64,000 nt of DNA. Origin: Ceratodon purpureus (lineage: Eukaryota; Streptophyta; Bryopsida; Pseudoditrichales; Ditrichaceae). The stretch lies in assembly GCA_014871385.1 (NCBI GenBank), contig CM026426.1, positions 24,517,437 through 24,581,436 of the forward strand. Direction: 5' to 3'. Below, in pieces: positions 19,865 through 31,697 of this stretch (positions are counted from its first letter, which is position 1; every line of letters starts with the position of its first letter). The notes under the pieces were generated by a model that made no database searches, had not been told where the DNA came from, and saw only the letters and a list, made by a program, of their open reading frames with translations. The position numbers and the translations under genes are program-made.

Positions 19865-22800
19865 AAGCCAATCACACACTTCAAGAAGTCTGGAACCTTA
19901 CTGTTCCAATTGGGGACTCCTCCAGGGCGGGGTGAAACACCCGGAACAACTAAACCGTCGGGGTAATCAGCGATGACCAGGTCCACAGCTGGCTTCTCCT
20001 TCAGCTTTCTAGCAAAGTAAAACTTCCCACTTGATCTAACCTGAAATTACAAGAATATCATTAAGAAGATAAATAATAACAGAAAACATATTTGAAATAC
20101 AGAGATGATTCAAATGATGTCTCACCCTCTTGAGGAAAGACACCATGGCTTCGAATGAGGGAGGAAACTGGCCGGTCTTGTCTCTCACTTGAACCATGGA
20201 ATGAAACGATTCGTCAAGAATCAGGACTTGAGAATTTGGCACTGCTGCGGTGACAGCCTGGCTTGCTGACATTGCTTTAACTGATGGAGGTGTCAACTCC
20301 TCAGAGTCATCCTTTGAAGATGGGCCGAGCAGCAATTTCTTCCTTGGTCTGTCGGGGGTGCCTGCACTCGGATGTGACTCTGCTGGTCCAGTCTCGACCT
20401 TCTTGTTGGCTGCAGCTGTAGTGGCTGGAATGTCCTCCTCCTCTTCGGCTTGGTCCTTTACCTCATCCTCGGCCTTCCTCTTACGATTCCTTCTTGCTTT
20501 CGCTCCGCCCTTTCCCCTTGAAGATCCAACTGCCGGAGGAGTAGGAGAAGCCTGAGAAGCAGCAACTGGAGGTGCCTGTGGTATCTTGGCAAGTTCGGGC
20601 TGAATGGAGTGCCTCAGTGCAATGTCAAAAGCCGGACATTTCTTCGGAGGGCAATCCAAGTACCAGCCACATCTTTCGTAATGTTGTGGTTCCCATGCCT
20701 TCAGAATCGCAGCTGTATACATGCATTCGGCGCTGTCAACATCTAAGTAATTCGGGAAGAAGGGGGGTACCTTCGAGATCGCCTTTCTAGGCAGAAGAAT
20801 GTACTTGAAGTACCGATACAAGATTCTTCGAACCGCGGGTTGAAAATTCGGCTGCTGGTCTGACTTCTTGTTCTTATGGACAAGGTCTCCATTCAACTCT
20901 CTAAAAAACGCAGTATCCCAGAGCTGACATCTCATTGCCTCAACGTAGTCAAAGATGTTGTCGATTGGGTCACCATTATCCGGTGCGTAGTCGACCTGAA
21001 CCCCGAGATCCGTTATCACTCCCTTGAAAAGCTCCTCAGCCTCAATCGCCAACTGCAACACATGTACCACCTCTTCCATGTCAACAAACCATGCCAAATT
21101 TAATGCCGGTACCGGCGGTGCTTGTGTGCACCTTTATAGTGACACAGAGGTCTGTCAAATTAGGCAGCTCCAAAAGAGCCCGCTCGTACGGGTGATGCCC
21201 AACGAGTACCCGGGAGTACCCGGCGAAGCCTTCAGAGTACCCGGCATTTTCCTAAGAAGATCAATTCGTCGACTAAAATGGAGCCCTGAAAGCATGGCCG
21301 GTACCGGCAAAGCCTTTGTAGACCCTTCTAGTCGATAAGAGGGCAAAGTGCAGTGCCTTCTATTTGACTGTAAGGGTCCTTCGAAGGCACCGCCGATGCC
21401 GGCATTGCTATCAGACCACCCGATACTCAACGAGTTAGTCTTCGAAGCAACCTAGTTGTTGACTTTCGGGTGCTCTGAGAGCAACGCCGGTACCGGCGGT
21501 GCATCCGAAGCACCTCCACAGTCTCAGAGTAGGCTTATTATACATCCTTCTCAATGACTATGTGGGTGCTTCGAAGGCACCGCCGGTACCGGCGGTGCTT
21601 TCAGAGCACCCCGGCAGTCAACGAGCAGGTAAAAAAACAGCCTGCTCGTTGACTGCTCGAATGCTCTGATAGCATCGCCGGTACCGGCGGTGCCTTCGAA
21701 GCACCTCCACAGTCTCAGAGGAGGCTTATTATACATCCTTCTCAATGACTATGTGGGTGCTTCGAAGGCACCGCCGGTACCGGCGGTGCTTTCAGAGCAC
21801 CCCGGCAGTCAACGAGCAGGTAAAAAAACAGCCTGCTCGTTGACTGCTCGAATGCTCTGATAGCATCGCCGGTACCGGTGGTGCCTTCGAAGCACCTCCA
21901 CAGTCTTAGAGTAGGCTTATTAGACATCCTTCTCAATGACTATGTGGGTGCTTCGAAGGCACCGCCGGTACCGGCGGTGCTTTCAGAGCATCCCGGCAGT
22001 CAACGAGCAGGTAAAAAAACAGCGTGCTCGTTGACTGCTCGAATGCTCTGATAGCTTCGCCGGTACCGGCGGTGCCTTCGAAGCACCTCCAAAGTCTCAG
22101 AGTAGGCTTATTAGACATCCTTCTCAATGACTATGTGGGTGCTTCGAAGGCACCGCCGGTACCGGCGGTGCTTTCAGAGCATCCCGGCAGTCAACGAGCA
22201 GGTAAAAAAACAGCCTGCTCGTTGACTGCTCGAATGCTCTGATAGCATCGCCGGTACCGGCGGTGCCTTCGAAGCACCTCCACAGTCTCAGAGTAGGCTT
22301 ATTAGACATCCTTCTCAATGACTATGTGGGTGCTTCAAAGGCACCGCCGGTACCGGCGGTGCTTTCAGAGCATCCCGGCAGTCAACGAGCAGGTAAAAAA
22401 ACAGCATGCTCGTTGACTGCTCGAATGCTCTGATAGCTTCGCCGGTACCGGCGGTGCCTTCGAAGCACCTCCAAAGTCTCAGAGTAGGCTTATTAGATAT
22501 CCTTCTCAATGACTAAGTGGGTGCTTTGAAGGCACCGCCGGTACCGGCGGTGCTTTCAGAGCACCCCGGCAGTCAACGAGAAGGTCGTCGGAGCAACCTG
22601 CTCCTTGACAGCTTGGGTGCTCTTACTGCACCGCCGGTACCGGCGGTGTATTCGAAGCTCCTTAACAGCAGTCACGTAGATGGAAAAAACAAGATATATA
22701 CCAACAGAAAACATAAGAAAAGGCGTAGAGATACTCACTTGAGCCCACCAGGTAGCCTTATGTAGCCAAGGCAGGAAAACCGCATCCGAGAATCCAATTT

Positions 22801-25800
22801 TCGGAAACTTGTGGGCAACCCTGATTGCCTCCGAGGAGTTCCATCGCTGGAGCCACTTGACCATCATGCTTGCTGGCATGGCAGAGGTCGCCAACATCCA
22901 GAGCTTCTCCTGCTGCATCTCCGGCTTATCATCTGCCTTCTCATAATGGAGTTTGATTTCTTCAAGAAATTTGGAGGAGTGCTTCGGGTCAGCGATTGGC
23001 AACATTTTCCTCAATTCCCCGGCTAGTTTATCCTCCACCCTCTGGACCGCCTTTGTGACCCATTCATCTGCTGAGCGTTCGGTCCATTGGCTCGGGTTGG
23101 GATTAGCCAACTGATAACGCTGTTGGGCAGCGTGAGCTGCCTCCCTGATCTCGTGCTGCAGGCAAGATTATAACAAAAAATAAAATCAAGTTTTAAGTCA
23201 TAATAAGAGCGTGGATTTAAACTAGGTAAGAAAACAGGGTGAATCTTCGCACCTGATGCAAGACCGCATTCAGGGCTTCTACAGACAGCGTATACCAGGT
23301 CCGATTCTTTTTAGACTGCTTTTTCTTTGCAGCATCGATGACGGACCGAGAAACAAGCCCTTCGAAATACTCCACAGGCTGAGGAGCGATGTTTTGTAAC
23401 CGATAAAGCCTGTGCACAAGGTTGGTAGAGACATGCGATTTCTGATTTCTCCTGCATGTTCAAATCAAACAAAGTCATAAAACTGTGTACTAAATTGCGA
23501 CAAATTGTGTACTAATACTTGAAGAAAAAATCAGATCGCTCCTTACCAGTTCACTTCGTGAAGGGCTGTGAGCACCGATGGAATTTCACCCTTCGGGTCG
23601 AGGACAACGCTCTCAACTCGGTAATGCCAATTAATGTCACCAGCATGAAATTGCTCAATAATCGGCAACCAAGCCTGCAACCTGTGGTTTCCATCCCATA
23701 CCATAAACATCTTCTTTGAAAAGACCTTGAGATCATCGTCTGCAAGCAGGGTCGCTTCGAAATCTTCATTCACCTCTCTCCATTCTTTCGACCAAGATTC
23801 TTCAATAGCAGGTGTGACCTCCGATGTGTGTCCGTGGTTATCCTCCAGTGCCACGTAAAAATACCCGTTTCCCTCCATGTAACCATCTCTTACGAAATGA
23901 ACCTGCAGAGTCGATACATCATTCTTCAAGTACGGCCTTACCATCGGCAACGAAATCATACGGCACAGAGGAATGAAGAGGCGGCCTTTGTTCTTTGGTT
24001 GCCATCGCAATCTCTCCAACCTCGACACGGTGTTGACTGTCTGGCTCGCAACTAACTCATGCAGAACCTGGTTCACCTCGCGCTCGGTCAATGGTACTGC
24101 ACAAGGTAAGAATTAGTGTTAGTGCCGAGCAATCTTAAAATGACCATGTGCACCATCGTAAACCCAACCTAACATCGATCTAAACATCTGAAAAAAAACA
24201 GTTAGGCATCAGCCCGAGACCAGGGAGACTGACGCAGTTGACTGCCCAAAAGCGACGCCGGTACCGGCGTCAGGATCTTAGGGCCCCTCCGGCAAGGAGA
24301 ATGTGCCCGGAATGGTGCCGCCGGTACCGCCATCGCATTCGGGTCTCAAACTGATCCTTGCCCTGATCCCCGCCGGTACCGGCGACACCCTTGAGGACAC
24401 ACCGAGAGGTGATGCCGATATCGGCACCGCCATAGAAGGCGGAACCAATTTGGGCACGAAAGCCGATGCCGGTACCGGCGTCGCATTTTAGGGTTCAGGC
24501 GCGAGGGAACCCTGAAAGGCGACGCCGGTACCGGCATCGTTATTCGGGCTCAAATGGTGCAGCCTACCAAGGCGGTGTGAGCAAAAACTATAACGAAGAG
24601 GGTGACAGAAAAACGAACCTTCGGGTGTTGTATCCTCCTTCTCACCCTCCTCGGCTTCATCGTCTTCGCCGTCTCCATCCCCTTTGAGTTCCTCCATCTC
24701 AACCTCGTCGTCGTCCTGATGGTTGCGGTAGATAGCTCCACCACTTCCCGACTGAGGCTCCTTGGAACCGCGGCTCGCATCATCTTCTTCTTCCATAACC
24801 TGCGACGTTGGAGTCCTCTGTCCAGACTGGGTCTCCATCTCCTGCATCGTCAATAGAAATGATTAGGACTTAATCGAATAACTTAAAAGAACTCTACATA
24901 AAACCTAAATGACCCGCAGAGAGTACTCCTTGACTGTAGGTCACCTTACTGTCCGCAGAAGAGAAAGAGCGATACACGAGGAGAGAAGAAGGACAAGGAG
25001 ACCGCACATGGAGAAGATGTCGAAGAACACCGCGAGGGCAGAAGGAGTAGAAGAAAACCGCGAGGGGAGAAGAAGAAGAAGAACACCGCGAGGGCAGAAG
25101 GAGTAGAAGAAAACCGCGAGGGGAGAAGAAGTAGAAGAAACCCGCGAGGGGAGACGAAGAACTTGAAGACCGCGAAGGGAGAAAAACAGGGAGACGGCAA
25201 GAAGAGAAGAAGAACGAGTTAGGTTAACTAAGAGATAGGCGATGGCTGGGCTAGAGCTTTGGATAGAGTAGCCTTGTCGTGGCGGCTTTGGTACTGATTA
25301 TAATCAAACCATTGCGCAACACAAGCAATCATACAAACGTAAAACGTCAAATCAACTGATAGGACATCTCTGCCAAGAACTCATTGACTTATCATTTTAG
25401 GCTTCGCCCGAATCACCAACTTCATGAGTCTTTGGGCGATTGTTAAGAGTTTCGTAAAATTGTTCAAATAAATACTGGAATCGAAAGAGATTGAACTGCA
25501 ATCTCGTAACAAAGAAATTAAAATTTCAATAACATACCTTTGGCGAGTCCTTCTGGGTTTCTTGAACAGCAGTTGTCTTCTTCGCGTGTTTTCCAGCACC
25601 CCTCTTGTACTGCTTGGTAATATCCTCTGGTACAACAACTAAAGGTGTCTTTGCAGCAGACGAGTAATCTAAAACCTTTGCCAGTCCTGCAATTTTTAAA
25701 GTCTCGGTTCTCTTCTTCTTCTCTCTCGCCATCTGACTAGCCATTAATGCTCTTTTCGTACTAAAGTGACTACCTCTTCTTCGTTTCTTGGCCTTCGCTG

Positions 25801-25810
25801 GGGCCTGCAT
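19865..25810 (-). CDS. ParB-like/DNA methyltransferase gene of element B, 5' part
   Basis: The start is ATG 25810 (MQAPAKAKKRRRGSH, strongly basic). A second exon near 24842-24627 is very acidic and replaces the heptad exons of A. The ParB/sulfiredoxin-like exon (24091-23549) has FIPLCRMISL and KKMFMVWDGNHRLQAW, a better match to the DGNHR form of the ParB motif than in A. Exons near 23453-23254, 23156-22741 and 21054-20133 follow; the last has a basic stretch (KARRNRKRKAED) and the block ILYRYFKYILLP shared with A and D. The exon from 20040 holds motif IV-like VDLVIADYPDG and ends at 19865, where element A is inserted. The remainder lies at 4044-5652. Three introns carry GGTACC palindromes. 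Intron places agree with A except that the ILYRYFK block is uninterrupted here and in D. I see no stop in the exons of this copy. Confidence 0.8.
21100..21480. repeat. Scattered GGTACC palindromes and degenerate relatives
   Basis: Exact GCCGGTACCGGC cores lie near 21103 and 21295 and a decayed form near 21387. The stretch leads into the regular array that begins near 21480. It sits in the same intron. Confidence 0.8.
21480..22660. repeat. 191-bp tandem array, each unit a large palindrome with two GGTACC cores
   Basis: About six units with a 191-bp period. Each holds two GCCGGTACCGGC cores about 95 bp apart. The units are themselves inverted repeats around a short A run: CAGTCAACGAGCAGG on one side faces CCTGCTCGTTGACTG on the other, and the outer arms with TTCGAAG and the cores also pair, so about 160 bp could fold into one hairpin or cruciform. 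Copies are nearly identical, which points to recent expansion or conversion. Thirteen of the 14 cores are exact; the one near 21863 has one change. The 64-aa frames seen in each unit are by-products of the period. Confidence 0.93.
24240..24560. repeat. GGTACC palindrome cluster in the 5' intron of methyltransferase B
   Basis: Exact GCCGGTACCGGC cores lie near 24252, 24370, 24463 and 24521, with decayed forms near 24316 and 24412 (one centred on GATATC). Spacing is about 50-60 bp. Unlike the array at 21.5-22.7 kb the spacers differ, so the core itself seems to be the kept part. Confidence 0.87.
24960..25200. repeat. Purine-rich minisatellite (CCGCGAGGG / AGAAGAAG)
   Basis: Repeats of about 33 and 66 bp with CCGCGAGGGGAGAAGAAG-like units, five or more copies, lie in the first intron of methyltransferase B. 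The long purine strand explains the Arg/Lys-rich and Phe/Ser-rich open frames on the two strands, which I do not count as genes. Confidence 0.85.
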
Positions 25811-26343
25811 ATCAAGAACCTCTATACGAAAGCATCCTACTATCCTAACACAACAAGGGCTCACATGTCTTGATACAATCGCTTACTTCTTCCTGAGACG
25901 AGGAAGATGTCTACGCCACTGCACTATAGTAGTAGTAGGGCCCATGCCAATTCAATGCAGTATTGATCGTGTAGATCGTGGGCAGAGGTAGCATAAGTCT
26001 AATTCTATTTGTAAAACAAAAAAACAAAGGAGAGTACTAGAACTAGATTTTAGTAATCTCCTTGACGGCCCGTTTCTTAAAATAAAACAGTCTTTATTAA
26101 ATAGGATGTCCTCCATGAATTATAATGACTCATTAAAGATCAGTTAGCATCTGGCAGCTTCATATCTGTTTACAGCTAAAATTGGTCTTGCTTTACATCT
26201 ATGAATGTGAAATTAGCGTCGTTTAGATGTAACGAATGGTTAGAGACTCCTAGATAAATAGAGCTACAACAATGAACTATTCCTCTCAAGTTATACATCT
26301 CCCTCTAGTGGCCTTCTTGTAACATCAACACGTTCTGCAAAGA
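25811..26343. promoter_or_regulatory. Bidirectional promoter of ParB-methyltransferase and transposase, element B
   Basis: There are 533 bp between the divergent ATGs. A TATA-like ATAAATA near 26254 stands about 90 bp before the transposase ATG. On the methyltransferase side I see no clear TATA word. The region is A/T-rich and has no frame of note. Confidence 0.5.
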
Positions 26344-29300
26344 ATGGCTTGTCTCCCTGCAGACAGAGTGTTAGGCATGGCCGTGCTCAGAGCACAGGGT
26401 GTTGGTATTCCACTTACTGTACGTGTAGATGAGGATGGCTTGGCCCTTGTGACGGCCCAACGCCTTAGCCTTAGATTTCACTTCAGAGAGGAGACTATAT
26501 GTTTAGAGGAAGAGATTTATGATGATGAGACAAATGAGATTACACATACGCTAGATCAGGTTTCTGAGAAAGATGATGATGATAATAGGTTCTGGAAACT
26601 TTATCCTGGTAGATACAGAGTTTATGGTCTTACAGAGTCCCAGATGCAGGCGTCTACTGAGATTCTAACTCCACGTAGATCATCTACTGTTTAGACTCCT
26701 CTGCCTCGTGATGTGAAGGTCAAGTTAGAGCCTGGCTTGGACACTCCTGATGTAACACCAGTCATCTCCCTCTCCTCAGATGAGGAGAGTAGTCCACTGA
26801 AAGCATCACCTGCTTTGCCTAGAGAGACTGTAGTTTGTAGCACGCCACATACACTACCAGACAAATGTGCCAGTACCTCCGAGACATCAAAGGAGGAGAC
26901 TGTCAATGTCCTGCCACTCATTAGGATACTTGCAGAGAGATCTGGGAGGAAAAATATACTGAAGAGAATAGATTTCTCCTTAGTTAGACAAGAGAAGGTG
27001 GAGTACTTACCTGCAGTCTTCAACAACAATGTCATCTTCGAGCTCCCCCCAGTTGGTGACGGGGCTTCCAAGACGCAAGCGAAGGCTATGAAGGGGATGG
27101 ACAAGCGTTACGACGGCCACATCTGGACGAAGACAATCACTACCAACATCACAAATGAGTTCGGCCTGTCGTTCCGCTACTCCAGCTGCGTTGGTTGGCT
27201 GCGCTGCGTCAACAAAGAATGTGAATTTCTCAACCGTCGACCTCGAATCGTTGAGGTAAACGAGACTGAGTTTGAGGGTAGTACCCTCCAAGCTTTTACA
27301 GTGAATCAGCCACCCCCAGCGGATGCAACACTTGTCTGCAAGGTATGTAAAGAACCTCCTGCATGCATCGCTACATGCGGAGCCAAGATTTATTATGTTC
27401 TAGGTAAATCCAACCAGACTAGGGCATGTATCCATCAGGGAACACATAATCATCCAGTGAAGGTTAGAGACTATAGAAACACTAAGGAGGAGATCAATAG
27501 CTTGATTGAAGAACAGGTGGAGAATACTCTCCGGGCTACGAAGAGCGCCGTTGTCTTCGAGGCCAGCAAGGTCCTGATTGGCAACTACCTCCTACAGCCT
27601 GAGGACGCTCCACCGAAGAAGCTCAGCATGGAGGAGCTCATTCCTGTACTTGACCGGTGCAAGGACATGGCTTCCCCAAATATCCGCAACAAGGTGATGA
27701 CGTTCAAGCGAATTGGAAGGTACGGAGTGATGGACGCCATCACCAAACTCCGTGGGATCAGTTTGTGGGCCTTCGTCCAGGAGAACAAGTTCCCGGGCCA
27801 AGGAGCTGACAGAGAGAAGGTCTTCGTCTTCAAGATGTCAGAAGTTGGGCCGGGTTGTGGTGTCGACTTAGTCACGAGAATGCAACCTGGTGGGGATCTT
27901 GACAATGCTTGGATTATGTTCGACCACGTGAAGCGTGTACGGGATTGGTCCACGATGGCTTGCCATGTATATGACGCCACCTACTGCCGCGTCATGACGA
28001 TTGCAAGTTGCGACATGCAATCCGAGGACACCGAGGCTCAGCTGGTCTTCTGGAAGAACCTAAACAGCGTTATGGAGAGGAATGGCGTTGCAGCGCCAAA
28101 CTTCAAAGGATTCATGGCGGACAAGGCACAAGCAAATTGGAATGCGGTGCGTATTCTCTACGGAAACGGCAACAAAGAAGACAAAATGGAGGATCTGGAA
28201 AGGTCATGCTTGTTCCACTGGACCCAGAACATGGTCCAGTACACTGACAAGTACTTCCCCGAAGAGCTCCGGGAACAGTACAAGAAGATGTGCAACCAGT
28301 ATAGGCCAGCAACGACTTTGACAGAGGCGGACACTCTTTATCATGCGTTGCAGGCTTGGTGGATATCTACTGGGGTCCTGGGAGAGAAGGCCCTAACCAA
28401 TCTGGGGACTTGGCTCGCATTCTGGTACCACCGCTATCGTCAATGGGGTGGATTCATGTCTGCAATATGATGCTACTTAACCCTGCTGCTGTACTTGTTT
28501 TCTGTTGAGGTAAATCTAATCGACATCACTTCTATAATTGATCCTAACTATTGTAATTGCTCAAACTGCAGAAATTTACTGAAGAAGAACTCACAGAGAT
28601 GCCGACCTGTAACCTCGCCGAAACAGTTCACAATAAGTGGTTACAAGCATCAAACAACAACGGCAACGACCTCTATGTTGCGACTGTGGACGATTACGTT
28701 CAGGGCTTTTTGCAGGTTGTAAACTACTACCAGTTCCTGAAAGGAGATGTAGGCGGAACTGGACTTTCGAAGAAGGAACTCAAGCTTCGAATGGCAGAAC
28801 GCTTGGCGAAGAAAACAGGAAATCCTAAAGTCCTTAAAGATCCCATGCTAAATATGCCGGGTGCAGATGAGTTCTGCACGCGTGAGCCTGTCCTGGCCGG
28901 AGCAGAGGTGTTTGGATCACAGAAGCGTAAGGCGGACGTTCCCATCGGAGCTGACGAGGAGTCACACCGACCAGACAAGGTTAACTTCTCACGTCCTAGA
29001 GGTGTTGGACGCAACGTTCGAGCTCGCACTGTCCAGCTGCCCATCATCGTCGAGGACGATTCTGAAGAAGAAGAGGCCGAAGAATCTCCCGCCCAAGAAG
29101 CTTACTCGCCCCCAACGTCTCCTGTGAATGAGGTCGGCGTTCGCCATGTCAACGCTGTTGAAGAAACAAAGGTTGATGTGAAGGAGTGGCACATTGCAAG
29201 ACTTCACAAAGCTTCTGCAAAGTGCTGCTGGGCCCAAAGAGCTGGTACAAAAAAGAAGTGCACTGAGAGAATTGTCAGGGGCCCAAACTTCACTGCTGCA

Positions 29301-30056
29301 CCGACCTACACCGGAGTTTGGACAAACTATCGCAGGAATACGGTTGAGAGGACAGAGTTTTTCTTCTGCTCCGATGATATTGAGCGCTGCGTGAAAGGCA
29401 CAAGGCGCAAGTGGGTTGCACACTACTCCAAGGACCTCGAAGTGCCGCCGATTCCAGAGGTGTGGCCCGTAAAACTAGGTACTAATCTGAAGCTCAATGA
29501 GATCCTCGCCCTTGAAGCCGCAGGGTTCCAACTCCCGCCAAAGAAGCCAGTCTCTCCAAGACGTCTCTTCTCGTCTGCTCCGCCTCCTGCAAACCTTGCC
29601 TCGTTGCCGATTCCGGCAGAGGCTGACCGCTACCCTGGTAAGCGAGATGGGAAGATGGTCAAACGCACAGCAACTCGACCTAACCCGGCGCAGCGACTCT
29701 CCATGGGCTCCTCTCAGTCCCTCAAGGCTCGCCTCCGCTCCATCACCATGATACCTCATCCAGGCCATGGTTGCATCATCGGGCTGGATTCGGGCGTTGC
29801 TCCAAACATCACACAGTACAACATCACCATCACCTCTTACCCGAGTTGCACTTGTCCAGCATTCAAGCAGACGATGGCTAAGTTTCGAGGTAAGATACAG
29901 TTTTCATACTGTAAACATATTTATTACATCCTTTTAAAGGTCTGCAACCGTAATCCGGAGGCCGAGCTTTTCATCCATGCGCCTACCTTTAGTTTCAACG
30001 AAGTCAAGCTAGTCCTAGAGAGCGGAATCTTGACACACCCCTTGGCCAAAAAATAG
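26344..30056 (+). CDS. MULE-type transposase of element B
   Basis: The ATG at 26344 gives MACLPADRVLGM. The order is as in A: N-terminal domain (RLSLRFHFREE), acidic linker, GCM/WRKY-like zinc region (CVNKECEF ... CKVCKEPP ... CIHQGTHNHPV), DDE core with VYDATYC, FMADKAQANW and CLFHW, an intron (about 28505-28570, acceptor CTGCAG), then ETVHNKWL, a Cys/His block and the SWIM finger (CTCPAF ... YCKHIYYI). The conserved Asp of the second DDE block is present (FMAD), but the next residue is Lys where A and D have Asn and Ser. Departures from A: an in-frame TAG at 26692-26694 where A has CAG, and extra sequence with a TGA before the intron, whose original donor is changed. Ends at TAG 30056, the same residue as A (HPLAKK). 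Confidence 0.87.
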
Positions 30057-30315
30057 GAGGCACTATACTATTATGGTCTCAAGTATGCATACTGGACAGT
30101 GGTTCATGCGGATACTTAGGCCGAGGTGATTGAATTTTTCCTTGTACTGAGTCAGCAATACAAATCTCGTATTGCCTATTTCAATATAAAGGTTTTGTCG
30201 TTCACATTTATTACATTGTGTTACAATAGCATTCATTTCAACAAGTGGCATTTGTTATATATATCAACGCACAATTGGACTGTACTCACTCCATGAATAC
30301 CTTTAAATATAGATT

Positions 30316-30768
30316 TTATTCCTTGAACTTAATGCGTTTAGGTATCCCCTTCGCATTTTCAGCACAATCACGAACTACCTCCTGCACTACATGACAAGCT
30401 ACATTGACATTCATTGTTCGTTCCCCAATTGCCACTTGTCGTAGGCGGGGACGTTTCAACAATGGAATAGCTTCACTCTTTCCACGTAATGCCTCCTTAG
30501 AATAAGTCCCCGGTGGAATCTTCCCGACCTTGGAGTATGCATGAGGTGCCAAAGGGACAATCGGTTCCTCCTGGGGAACTACGAGAACGCGTGGCTCTTC
30601 TACAGCCACTATGTCTCCTATCACATCTATTTTTGCTTCCACGCCATCATTTTCAGAATGCCCTTCATTGCACCCATTCAACTCCTGTTCCCCCTCGACC
30701 TCCTCATACGGATGAAATGGGCCAAGGACATCACCAAGTGAGATAGTGATTTCCCCGGCAACTTCCAT
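30316..30768 (-). CDS. 150-aa element-borne protein, copy B
   Basis: ATG 30768 (MEVAGEITISLGDVLGPF) to TAA 30316, exactly the length of the copy in A. Shared blocks are SLGDVLGPFHPYEEVEGE, HAYSKVGKIPPGTYSKE, LLKR and IPKRIKFKE. The N-terminal half is acidic and the C-terminus basic. The frame is intact. It converges on the transposase, 260 bp away, and is the gene nearest the element end. A role in transposition or its control is inferred only from conserved place and form. Confidence 0.8.
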   Translation of the reverse strand: MEVAGEITISLGDVLGPFHPYEEVEGEQELNGCNEGHSENDGVEAKIDVIGDIVAVEEPRVLVVPQEEPIVPLAPHAYSKVGKIPPGTYSKEALRGKSEAIPLLKRPRLRQVAIGERTMNVNVACHVVQEVVRDCAENAKGIPKRIKFKE

Positions 30769-30844
30769 ATCACAACACGCTCTTCTTGGAACTTGATTCA
30801 AGAAGAGCACGAACAAAGAGGATGAGAGCTTCTACTGCCACTAT

Positions 30845-31697
30845 TTAAATATTGAGGAGGTAGAAGCTCGGCGCCCTTGAATAGTGGGATATATACGAAG
30901 GTTTAAATATTATAACACTCCATGGCATGAGTAGGTTTGTCATCAGTGTTTTGATTAATTTGTAGACAAAATACCCTAAACCATCAATTGAGAGTGAAGT
31001 CGAAGCTCTTTCAAAAGATAAAAGATAAAAGATGAAAAGGTAAAGACTTAGAAGATAGTAAATTAGAGGACAAATGAAAAAAAAAAAATGATTAAAAAAA
31101 TTGGAAATCAAAAAAGATAAAAAAGATTACATATATATATATAATGATAATACAAAATAAAAACAATGAAAAGATAAAAGGTATGAAAGTTGAAAATAAT
31201 TAAAAAACGATTAAAGATAAAAAGAATAAATAATAAGATAGAGTTAAAAGATAAAATGTTTAAAAAAATAAAAAAATAATAAATATATGATAATAAATGC
31301 AACTTCTAGATTATGCATTAATACGAACCGTAAATAGTATTTAAAAATAAAACCGATAAGGGAATAACACAAATGAAAAATCAATAAAATTAATATATAC
31401 ATTAGAAAAAATTGAACACCAAAAAATGGAAGATTAAGTGCCGATTAGCATCAACACTGTAACACATTTACTAGAGATTATAAAACGACAGTTAGTATTG
31501 GAATTGAAAAGATGGATAGAATTGATGAATGTCGGAAGAGTAGTTGATTCAAATAATTAAACAAAGAATTGAAGTAGAAATGTAGTAATGTGAAGAAAAT
31601 GACCTAGGATTTGAAATACAGTTATTCGATCATTTTAACATTAAAGAAAGGGACAGAAGACCTGGATTGAAAATTATCAGAAATAGTGAATTCCAGT
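30845..31697. other. A-rich subterminal region of element B
   Basis: Very A-rich on the plus strand (AAAAGATAAA-like words, a TATATATATA run near 31131). It corresponds to the T-rich stretch inside the left end of element A. No gene. Confidence 0.6.

Noticed and set aside
21551-22509. Series of 64-aa minus-strand frames and CRISPR-like regular spacing
   Set aside because: The frames recur every 191 bp because the DNA repeats. Units are long palindromes without unique spacers, and the host is a eukaryote, so this is neither genes nor a CRISPR array.
8195-30056. Genetic code in which TAG means Gln
   Set aside because: All three transposases and RING 1 end at TAG, and sequence after it is not conserved. 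CAG and CAA are far more common than TAG at Gln positions. Decay by C-to-T change is simpler.
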